Source of the DNA: JBBRHH01 sp038222915
Lineage (GTDB): Bacteria; Planctomycetota; Phycisphaerae; Tepidisphaerales; Tepidisphaeraceae
Assembly (NCBI GenBank): GCA_038222915.1
Contig: JBBRHH010000291.1
Coordinates: 1 to 7,529 of the forward strand
DNA length: 7,529 bases
Reading direction: 5' to 3'
Part shown: in pieces, positions 1 to 5,817 of the stretch
Layout of the letters: every line of letters starts with the position of its first letter
Position numbering within the stretch: position 1 is the first letter of the stretch
Position numbers and translations under genes: made by a program
Notes under the pieces: generated by a model
Told to the model about the DNA's origin: nothing
Databases searched by the model: none
Seen by the model: only the letters and a program-made list of their open reading frames with translations

Positions 1-1566
1 GCCGTCGGCATAGAAGTCGAAGCCGGTCAGCCGCATCTGGCAGTTCCACGGGTTGTTCGTCGGGTGCGTGAGGACGTCAATCTCGAACGCCTGGTTGTCG
101 CCGCCGACAACGGCCTCCGTTTTCAGCAACTCCGGCCAGCGCCTTGGGCCGCCTTTGGTGAACGGCTCCAACGAGGCGGCTTGTGGCGAGGTCTTGGCGT
201 ACGCCAATAGAGCAGCGCGGTCGCCGTCGGACAGCAAGAGTTTGAGTGACGCCGGCGTCGCACCGACAGGAATTCGCAAGAGCGTGTAGCCGTCCTTTTC
301 TTCTAGCGTCGCCTTGTCGCCGACAAGGGCGACGGCCGTTCCCGTAGGGGCAACACGCATCAGCAGTTCACGCGGCGATTTTCCGATATTCAACGTGCGC
401 GTGTAGACGATTTTCTCACCGGGCGCCAGTTCATAGGCAGGCATTTCAAGAACTGTCGCCGTGCCGACGGTGTACGAAAGGATGACTTGGTTGCCGTAGT
501 GGTAGATTCCCTTGTACAGCGCCCATGACCGAGGCAGCGGGCCATAAGGCTTGCCGTCGCGGCCCTTCAAGCGAGTGTCGTCGAAGTTGCCTGTCTCCGG
601 GTCCGCCCAGCCGGGGCCGACCGGGTTGGCGAAGTGCACCGTGCCGGCGACGTGCGGGTGGATCTTATGCTGGCCGTTGAAGTTGATGCCCATCCAGTCG
701 ATGAAGCCCTCGCCGCTCCACGCGGCGGCGACGCGCAGGGTGTCGTGGTCGAACAGCATCCAGTGCCGGCCGCGCGAGACGCCGCCCGGCCCGTTGTCGA
801 GCCGCACGGCGATCCCCTTGTAAGCAAAGTTGCCCTTGTCGCCAATTTCGAGCGTGGCCATCAGGCTTGGGCCGTAGTTCATGCTCACCCACGGCTCGAT
901 GTTCGACGGCTTCGGCCCGCGGCTCTTGCCCGTCGGCAGACTTGCGAGATAGGCGTCGTCAATCTTCGTATAGCTGGCCGGGTTGTGCGGCTTGAGATAC
1001 GCCTCGCGGATGTAGTCGATCACATCGTACTTCTGCTGTGGGACCATCCACGTCTGCGGCGTCATCATGCCGTAGCCGTGCGTCAGCGTCTGGTACATGC
1101 GCAGCGGGTCGGAGCCGTTCTTGAACTTGCCCTCCGCGAAGCGCAGCGAGGTCGGCATCGAACCCAGCTGCTCCTTCGTGCCGTGGCAATTGGCGCAGAC
1201 GCGGGTGTAGATCGCCTCGCCGCGCTGGAAGCTCTTGTCGTCCAGCGCACGGAGCAGGCCGGCGTGGTCGAGGTCGCGCTCATATTCCGGCAGCGGCGGC
1301 AGGGCGAACAGCGACGCGGCGGGGCGCAATTGTCGCGCCCGCTCCGGGCCATGTTCTGCGATCTCGATGAGGTACCGCGTCAGGTCGAGGAACTCCTGCC
1401 GGCCGGATAGATTGTTTACCAGCCCCTCCGGCATTAGTGACGGTCCCTTGTCGTTGCGCTCGTCAATGTCCGTCTTAAGCACGGTGGTGAATGTGCCGAC
1501 TTGGCCGGCGTCGCGCAACACGATGGCGTCGACGCGTTCCTCGGCGAGCAGGCCGGATAGGTTTTT
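1..1566 (-). CDS. C-terminal part of broken esterase-cytochrome fusion: second heme c site and DUF6797-like region (partial)
   Basis: This frame is open from the A-run at 1562-1567 to the left edge, so the C-terminus is missing. It begins by completing the TIGR02603-type heme-binding domain: residues reading KNLSGLLAEERVDAIVLRD, then SLMPEGLVNNL and a DLTRYL motif are the expected tail of that domain. A second c-type heme site, CANCH, lies at 1183-1197. The following stretch, including WMLFDHDTLRVAAAWSGEG, a GFIDWMGINF segment and finally RLTGFDFYADG at the edge, looks like the DUF6797 region found in exported planctomycete/verrucomicrobial cytochromes; that name is from memory. The frame is the same as the N-terminal piece (2248-3090) but not the middle piece, so it is reached only if one A is removed from the A6 run. 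It has no convincing start or ribosome site of its own. Probable role: periplasmic electron transfer or carbohydrate oxidation (inference). Confidence 0.8.
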
Positions 1567-2251
1567 TCCCCGCCGTCGTGGTGATGGTGACGGTCTCGAA
1601 ACCCTTCTTGATGACCTTGGACGGCAGCAGGATTGACTCGACGAGATATATGTCGGTGGCCTCTTTGGCGGCTTTCGCGAGGTCCGGGCCGAGTCTGCCC
1701 ATGTCCTCACCGGCGGTGTGGCAGCGCGTGCAGAGTAGGTCGGGGCGGTGGAAGACGACAGCGCCACGGCTGGCGTCGCCCTTTTCGCGAGCAGCCTTTG
1801 CCAGCGCCGCGGCGTCCTCTTTCAGGAGTTGTTGGTGGAGGGCCAGTTCCGGTTTGGGTTCGGGGCGCGACGGTGGCACAACGAGCAGACTCTTCATCGC
1901 CTCGGCAAAGGCTTTGCCGATCGGCGCCATGATCTTGGCGGCGCCGAGATAGTGGTAGCCCCCGTTGGAGACGCCCTTAAGGCGTTTCAGTTCCTCGGGC
2001 CTAAACTGCTCCGCGATGGCCTTCTTGCGAGCATCTTCTTTGGCCGCCGGCTTCAGGCTCGGATCCTTCTTGAAATCCCGATCCAGTTTCTCGTTCACCT
2101 TCTCCGAACGCCGTTGCAGCGCGTCCAGATCCTCATCCCAATAGGGCGCCGTCTCCACCGCCACCACGTTACCCTTGAATTCCGGAAGCGACGCTGGTTT
2201 GACCTGGGCCTCCCGGAAGTGCAACTGAGGGGCCTTCTTCCCTTCTGTCAC
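1561..2251 (-). CDS. Middle part of broken esterase-cytochrome fusion: esterase C-terminus with catalytic His, then TIGR02603-type heme-binding domain
   Basis: This piece is open from the GTG at 2251 and overlaps the stop of the upstream piece by 4 bp (GTGA, 2248-2251). The first ~120 residues finish the SGNH esterase: a charged lysine-rich linker, then NGGYHYLGAAK, whose His (codon 1952-1954) is the likely catalytic His, then IGKAFAEAM. A proline-rich linker follows, then a c-type heme site CTRCH at 1718-1732 with HTAGEDMGRLGPDL and YLVESILLPSKVIKKGFETV, the typical pattern of the planctomycete putative heme-binding domain TIGR02603. As the frame stands it continues past the A6 run into about 28 non-homologous arginine-rich residues and stops at 1475. 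I treat everything after 1561 in this frame as out of frame. The GTG overlap could look like translational coupling, but the piece splits a single catalytic domain, so a frameshift is the better explanation. Confidence 0.8.
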
Positions 2252-3090
2252 GCCGCCAATCCCATCACGCCGATCACGAAGGGCATCTTCGGCGCCGACA
2301 GATCCTTCCGCACGTCTCGGATGAAATGTGCTAACAGTTCCTCGTATTGGTCGTAACCACCGGGCTTCATCTGGTTGTGATACGTCCAGCCATCGACCAA
2401 ATCGTTAAACCCTTGGAACCAGACGAAACCAGCCAGCTCGTAGCCCTGCTTCGGATCATAATCAGGCACGACCCGCTTGATGTCCTTGAGCACCTTCTGC
2501 ACATGCTCGATCATGTGGCGGTAGAAAACCCCGTCGTTCTTGTTATTCTTGGCCGCTTCTTTCTCCACGTCGAGGCCCATCTTTTTCCACTGGCTCTTGG
2601 TGAAGTCGTTGAACACCTTCGGCCCGGCGCTGGGCGGACGGAAATCAGTGTGCAGACTTCTGCCGCCCCACGAGGTTTTGATGATCAGGATGGGCTCGTC
2701 CAGCATCTTCTCCATGTAAATGCCGAACGTGAATTCCGGACCGATTTTTTCGGTTGGGGCACCGAAACCGGCAGTCAGCTTGCCTTGCTTCTCTTTCAAA
2801 TCCGAGTAGGCATCACCGAGGCAACCCACCGATGAAATCCAGACCCTCTCGCACACACGCGGTTTGCCGTCCGGGGTGCGCATCTCCTTGAGGAGCGGGG
2901 CCGTCTTCGAGTCGTCGGCCAGGGAGTCGAACGTCGACACGCTCGCGTGCCCCTGCATGTTCGACTGGCCGGCCAGGATGAACACCTTCAAAGGCTTGTC
3001 GGCCGCGGTCGCCGCACTCGTCGCCATCGTCAGTATCAGGAGACTGATAACGGGTGTCCGTGAGCGAAACTGACCGTAAAACGGAATCAT
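2248..3090 (-). CDS. N-terminal part of secreted SGNH/sialate O-acetylesterase-like protein (frameshifted)
   Basis: The ATG at 3090 is preceded by AAGGTG (CACCTT on the plus strand, 3095-3100) at a 4-nt spacing. Residues 1-30 form a signal peptide: basic FRSR, hydrophobic VISLLILTMATSAATA, cleavage near ATA/AD. The SGNH block I is FILAGQSNMQG, with the nucleophile Ser43. Block WFQGFND at residues 224-230 is the conserved W-x-Q-G-x-N-D motif of the SASA family (PF03629, carbohydrate acetylesterases). The frame ends in TGA at 2248-2250, directly after VIGVMG, before the catalytic His, which lies in the next frame. Re-reading one base at 2260 gives MGIGGVTEGK and restores continuity, so one base is probably missing there. 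A 280-residue product would lack its catalytic His and the heme domains. Expected role: deacetylation of polysaccharide or sialic acid outside the cytoplasm (family knowledge). Downstream pieces lie on the same strand. Confidence 0.85.
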   Translation of the reverse strand: MIPFYGQFRSRTPVISLLILTMATSAATAADKPLKVFILAGQSNMQGHASVSTFDSLADDSKTAPLLKEMRTPDGKPRVCERVWISSVGCLGDAYSDLKEKQGKLTAGFGAPTEKIGPEFTFGIYMEKMLDEPILIIKTSWGGRSLHTDFRPPSAGPKVFNDFTKSQWKKMGLDVEKEAAKNNKNDGVFYRHMIEHVQKVLKDIKRVVPDYDPKQGYELAGFVWFQGFNDLVDGWTYHNQMKPGGYDQYEELLAHFIRDVRKDLSAPKMPFVIGVMGLAA

Positions 3091-3117
3091 TGGACACCTT
3101 GTGAAGGAGCCGATTGT

Positions 3118-3139
3118 TGAAACACCTTACCTGAAACAC
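3118..3139. repeat. Direct repeat TGAAACAC upstream of esterase gene
   Basis: TGAAACAC occurs at 3118-3125 and 3132-3139, 14 bp start to start, 28-49 bp upstream of the esterase start on the minus strand. It could be a regulator site, but it is short and could be chance. I see no clear -35/-10 pair in the 150-bp leader (3091-3242). Confidence 0.25.
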
Positions 3140-3246
3140 ATCGAAGCTGCGTGGATTTCGCTTCGGTCGAGTTCATCGCGGAAAACCATTCGTTGCCGAT
3201 CGAGTTAGCTCACCAGCCGGGGCTGCTCGGGGACCGACACATCTGG

Positions 3247-3252
3247 CATAAG
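3247..3252 (+). promoter_or_regulatory. -10 half of circle-junction promoter (left end)
   Basis: CATAAG matches TATAAT at four of six positions. In the integrated form nothing like TTGACA lies 17 bp upstream. In the excised circle the right-end TTGACA would be placed exactly 17 bp away, with an expected start near 3258-3260, just ahead of the structured RNA. A junction-made promoter driving the bridge RNA is described for IS621. Confidence 0.55.
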
Positions 3253-3257
3253 CGCGC

Positions 3258-3460
3258 CTGCGGCCGCGGTCAGGTTGTATGTTCTCTTGTGCTCCCGTCA
3301 TCCGTTCGGGAGTATCCCTGTTGGGGGAGTCGCGAGGAGGTTTTTCGGTCTGGTGAGGCACGACCTCTTGCTGCAGATTGACCCCTCCGCGCCGAGCCCA
3401 AGAGCTGGTTACATCCTGAGGCCTCGACCTCTTATCACAAGCTTCCTCGCGGCTCGACCT
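3258..3460 (+). ncRNA. Putative bridge RNA (seekRNA) of the IS110 element
   Basis: Three structured units lie between the left end and the transposase. (1) A 5' stem-loop 3289-3315: 9 pairs (two wobbles) around CTCCCG/CGGGAG with a 9-nt loop. (2) A target-loop candidate 3323-3388: outer stem 3323-3331 with 3380-3388 (8 of 9 paired) and inner stem 3332-3341 with 3363-3371 (one bulge). (3) A donor-loop candidate 3393-3456: outer stem CGAGCC 3393-3398 with GGCTCG 3451-3456, inner stem GAGCT 3402-3406 with AGCTT 3440-3444, and a small GAGG/CCTC hairpin 3418-3431. Guide-like segments: GCTGCAGAT 3370-3378 is complementary to the target across the core; GTTACATC 3408-3415 equals the right end 5401-5408; CTTAT 3431-3435 is complementary to ATAAG 3248-3252. 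The order right-target, left-donor, right-donor is that of IS621. The left target guide is unresolved; GGTCTG at 3347-3352 is the best weak candidate. The ends of the RNA are estimates. Confidence 0.6.
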
Positions 3461-3518
3461 CGGCGGAGGAGTCTCGCGGCTACGGCCCCGATTTCTCTTC
3501 TTCTTTGCCGAGGATCCC

Positions 3519-5273
3519 ATGTTATCACAGCCACCCTCCGCTCCGCAATCGCCACGTCCCTTCGGCGTTGGCATCGACACCTCACGCTACGGCCACTTTG
3601 CCGCCTTTCTACGCGACGACCTCCAGCCAGCCGCGGATGATTTGCTTTTCGTCGAGTCGGCCGACGGCTACGCACGCCTGCGACAACGTTTCGACCAGAT
3701 CGTACGTAAGCACGGCGTCTGTCACTTCGTTGTCCGCCTTGACGCGGCTGGCCAATACGCCGACAACCTCCGTCACTTTCTTCAACAGTTGGCCGACTCG
3801 GCCGGCGCTTCTCCCGGCTGCCCCGCCTTCACCCTCTCCTTGTCGTGCGGCGATCCTCAACGCAATAAGAACTACCGCGCGGCCCTCTTCGGTACCAAGA
3901 AGTCCGACGCCATCGAAGCACGCGCCGCCGCACGCTTCGCTCTCACGGAGCGGCCAACCGCTGACATACCCATGTCACTCGAACTTCGCGCGCTTCGTCA
4001 GGTCGCCGGTCGCTTGCAAGCTGTCGTACGCCAACGCACACGGCTCATCAATCAACTACACCATCTTGTGGCCTTGGCCTTTCCCGAACTGGCCCTGGTT
4101 GTCAAAGACCTCGCCGCCGGTTGGGTGCTCGAACTGTTGCACCGCTTTCCATCGGCAACGCGGCTCGCTGAAGCGTCTGAAAACGCTGTCGCCGAAATCG
4201 CCTACTTGCCCGAAGCCCAAATCACACCGCTCCTGCAGCATGCCCGTTCGTCCGTTGCCTCACTGCGCGGCGCAATCGTGGAGGAGTTGGTACGCGATCA
4301 AGTGCGGCAACTACGGGACGTCAACGCACGGCAAAAACGCCTGGAAAAACTGCTGGTTTCTGCTTACCAGATGCTGCCGCAACAAAACCACCTGGCCACG
4401 ATTCCAGGCATTGGCGAAGTGACAGCCGCCGTGCTGACGGCGTTCATACTCAACATCGAACGCTTCGAGTCACCGGGCAAACTCGTCGCCTATTTCGGCA
4501 TCCTGCCGATCGAAGTGTCCAGCGGCGTCGACCGCGATGGCCAACCACGAGGTCCCAAACGCTTCGTCATGAGTCGACGTGGCAACGACCTGGTACGGCG
4601 TTATCTGTGGATGGCGGCGTTGTCGGCGATCCGCTTCAATCCGGCGGTACGAGCGTTGTACGCGCGGGTGGTGGCCAAGCATCCAAACCACAAAGCCATC
4701 GCCGTCGGCCACGCCATGCGCAAGCTGATGCACCTGGTTTGGGCCATCTGGAAAACAGGTCGGCCGTTCGTGGCGGATTACTATCCGTGGGACGTGCCGT
4801 CGCACGTCGGAGTTGCTGACAATGGCATGTCACCACAAAAGCAGTCCGCAGGCCACAAGCAGACGGCGGAGCCGGCGCGGAAAGTGGTCACTGCGGACTG
4901 CCCCGACATTGTCGCGGACGCCGAACCGATTGGCGAGGGAACGGCCATCGACTTCGCCCACATCAAACAACAACTGCCGCTGGTGCGGGTGCTGGATCAC
5001 CTTGGCCTGTTGTCGCGCCTACGCGGCACCGGAGCGCAACGACGCGGGACGTGTCCTATCCATCGAGCTGACGCCCGCGGCAAAACGTTCAGTGTGAATC
5101 TGGACGAACAGGTATTTCAATGCTTCGCCAAAGACTGTGGCGCCAAGGGCGACGTGATTGACTTATGGTCTCATGTCAATGGCATGTCACTACGCGAGGC
5201 TGCCGTCGACTTGGTGCAAACGTTTCACCTCGAACCCGTCGCCAAACGCGGAACGGAGAAGAGGAACGGTTAA
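3519..5273 (+). CDS. IS110 family transposase with C-terminal CHC2 (DnaG-type) zinc finger
   Basis: The protein is 584 aa, against roughly 300-420 aa for common IS110 transposases. The ATG at 3519 has GAGGA at 3510-3514. The N-terminal RuvC-like domain (PF01548, about residues 16-170) has GVGIDTS with Asp20, then LDAAGQY with Asp75 where the family usually has Glu, then KSDAIEAR with Asp130 and Glu133 where DxxD is usual. A helical region spans about 170-285. The Tnp20 domain (PF02371) follows: IPGIG at 295-299, FESPGKLVAYFGILP, then the SSG motif whose Ser335 (codon 4521-4523) is the likely nucleophile, then MSRRGNDLVRRYLW. A linker at 420-475 leads to a CHC2 finger at about 478-572: CPIH (Cys512, His515), a FSVNLDEQVFQCF strand, Cys535 and Cys540, then GAKGDVIDLW, closely like the primase N-terminal finger. 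Expected to act with the upstream bridge RNA in excision, circle formation and insertion. The finger may add DNA binding (inference). Confidence 0.93.
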   Translation: MLSQPPSAPQSPRPFGVGIDTSRYGHFAAFLRDDLQPAADDLLFVESADGYARLRQRFDQIVRKHGVCHFVVRLDAAGQYADNLRHFLQQLADSAGASPGCPAFTLSLSCGDPQRNKNYRAALFGTKKSDAIEARAAARFALTERPTADIPMSLELRALRQVAGRLQAVVRQRTRLINQLHHLVALAFPELALVVKDLAAGWVLELLHRFPSATRLAEASENAVAEIAYLPEAQITPLLQHARSSVASLRGAIVEELVRDQVRQLRDVNARQKRLEKLLVSAYQMLPQQNHLATIPGIGEVTAAVLTAFILNIERFESPGKLVAYFGILPIEVSSGVDRDGQPRGPKRFVMSRRGNDLVRRYLWMAALSAIRFNPAVRALYARVVAKHPNHKAIAVGHAMRKLMHLVWAIWKTGRPFVADYYPWDVPSHVGVADNGMSPQKQSAGHKQTAEPARKVVTADCPDIVADAEPIGEGTAIDFAHIKQQLPLVRVLDHLGLLSRLRGTGAQRRGTCPIHRADARGKTFSVNLDEQVFQCFAKDCGAKGDVIDLWSHVNGMSLREAAVDLVQTFHLEPVAKRGTEKRNG

Positions 5274-5281
5274 GAACGGTT
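5251..5281. repeat. Three GAACGG copies at the end of the transposase gene
   Basis: GAACGG occurs at 5251-5256, 5264-5269 and 5274-5279; the last two extend to GAACGGTT, 10 bp apart, and span the transposase stop codon. The first two encode GTEKRNG residues. They might be a subterminal protein-binding site of the element, but spacing is irregular (13 and 10 bp). Confidence 0.35.
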
Positions 5282-5308
5282 GCCGTGTTTGAATTTGCGA
5301 AACCGACG

Positions 5309-5337
5309 GCGCATCGCCGGTGGCGTACGCGGTGCGC
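5309..5337. other. Stem-loop in IS110 right end
   Basis: GCGCATCGC (5309-5317) pairs with GCGGTGCGC (5329-5337), nine pairs with one wobble, around an 11-nt loop, 36 bp after the transposase stop. No T-run follows, so it is not a standard terminator. It may be a recognition structure or part of the transposase mRNA 3' end. Confidence 0.45.
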
Positions 5338-5366
5338 ACACGCCGACACTTTCAGCCGTTCCGATT

Positions 5367-5386
5367 CCCGTCATCACGATGACGGG
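5367..5386. other. Perfect 8-bp stem-loop beside the right-end -35 box
   Basis: CCCGTCAT (5367-5374) and ATGACGGG (5379-5386) pair perfectly around a CACG loop. The hairpin ends 2 bp before TTGACA and lies 15 bp beyond the stop of the minus-strand small gene. It lacks a T-run on either strand. It could weakly terminate transcription entering from the transposase or from the minus-strand gene, insulating the circle promoter. Confidence 0.4.
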
Positions 5387-5388
5387 TC

Positions 5389-5394
5389 TTGACA
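5389..5394 (+). promoter_or_regulatory. -35 half of circle-junction promoter (right end)
   Basis: TTGACA is a perfect sigma-70 type -35 hexamer, placed 15 bp before the end of the CT core. In the integrated state the sequence 17 bp downstream (CAGCGT, 5412-5417) is not a -10. In the circle the left-end CATAAG falls at exactly 17 bp. An outward -35 in the right end and a -10 in the left end is the arrangement reported for circularising IS110 elements. Confidence 0.6.
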
Positions 5395-5401
5395 TTCATC
5401 G

Positions 5402-5719
5402 TTACATCTGCAGCGTCCCCTCAAAGTCATTCTTCACCTCCAGGAACGGTCGCGTCGCCCCTTTGCGAACTGGCACCGGCGACGCGAAAGTTACATCTAG
5501 CTTAATCCTGACGGTCGCTTTTTTGTCGTCCGTGTCTTGGATTTTTGTGGGTTTTAACAACTTATCTTTCTCTCTGTTGAATATGAAGGAGAACTCCTGA
5601 CGAAGCGCAATGCTCACCTTGTCTTTGATGGTGTCTGGGTCAACGGCTTTCTGCGGCTCCGCAGCGACCGCCACGGCTGCGGTTGCGATGAAGAATGCGA
5701 GCGTGCGGATGATGTGCAT
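5402..5719 (-). CDS. Small secreted protein of unknown function, 3' end altered by IS110 insertion
   Basis: The product is 105 aa. The ATG at 5719 is preceded by GGAG (5727-5730 on the plus strand) with 7-nt spacing, which supports the start. Residues 1-20 form a signal peptide (basic HIIR, then LAFFIATAAVAVAA, cleavage near AVA/AEP). The mature part (~85 aa) is rich in charged residues, with IALRQEFSFIFNREKD and a likely beta region ATVRIKLDVTFASPVPV, and has no cysteines. I do not recognise the family. The final residues LQM and the TAA stop (5402-5404) come from the IS110 right end. In the reconstructed empty site the frame would continue after LQM with CRSPSSPGW and stop at TGA (3210-3212), so the insertion shortens the protein by about nine residues. 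The gene lies on the same strand as the esterase-cytochrome gene and would have been directly upstream of it. Confidence 0.75.
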   Translation of the reverse strand: MHIIRTLAFFIATAAVAVAAEPQKAVDPDTIKDKVSIALRQEFSFIFNREKDKLLKPTKIQDTDDKKATVRIKLDVTFASPVPVRKGATRPFLEVKNDFEGTLQM

Positions 5720-5817
5720 TAGGAGTCTCCTCGTGGGTTGGCATTTAGGGTTCAGCGGCTTGCTTCAGCCACAAGAATAAGACAAATAAAACGCCAAATG
5801 GTTTTGCCCCTTGCTTC

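Larger units (their letters stand above)
3243..5409 (+). mobile_element. IS110-type element with CHC2-fused transposase and putative bridge RNA
   Basis: The boundaries are inferred from three agreeing signals. The string ACATCTG occurs at both ends (3239-3245 and 5404-5410), giving a shared CT core at 3243-3244 and 5408-5409; because seven bases are shared, the crossover is ambiguous within that string. Joining the ends makes a promoter with 17-bp spacing (TTGACA 5389-5394, CATAAG 3247-3252). Guide-like segments in the upstream non-coding region match both the right end and the right flank at this same core. One core plus body is 2165 bp. The left non-coding end is 274 bp and the right is 136 bp, the long-left/short-right arrangement of the IS110 group. 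There are no terminal inverted repeats and no obvious target duplication, as expected for the family. The reconstructed empty site joins 3244 to 5410. The element separates the small secreted-protein gene from the esterase-cytochrome gene. Confidence 0.75.

Noticed and set aside
634..1410. Plus-strand 258-codon open frame opposite the cytochrome part
   Set aside because: It is antisense to a frame with two recognisable heme/DUF6797-like regions and its translation (arginine, alanine and valine rich) resembles no family; a GC-rich shadow.
1475..1560. Arginine-rich C-terminal tail of the middle esterase-cytochrome frame
   Set aside because: It follows the A6 run and does not resemble the TIGR02603 domain, whereas the alternative frame does from the next codon.
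1562..1568. Programmed -1 frameshift at the A6 run
   Set aside because: The needed correction is removal of one base (+1), not -1, and no stimulatory structure is apparent.
3162..3168. TTCGGTC as left target of the bridge RNA (same string at 3344-3350)
   Set aside because: The 7-nt match is tempting, but it is followed by GA instead of the CT core and gives no junction promoter, while the boundary at 3243 fits all other signals.
3505..4422. Plus-strand 305-codon open frame overlapping the IS110 transposase
   Set aside because: It overlaps the transposase frame, which contains the RuvC-like and Tnp20 motifs; this one is serine/proline/arginine rich with no motif.
5367..5386. Intrinsic terminator for the small secreted-protein gene or the transposase
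   Set aside because: The stem is good but no T-run follows on either strand, so it was listed only as a stem-loop.
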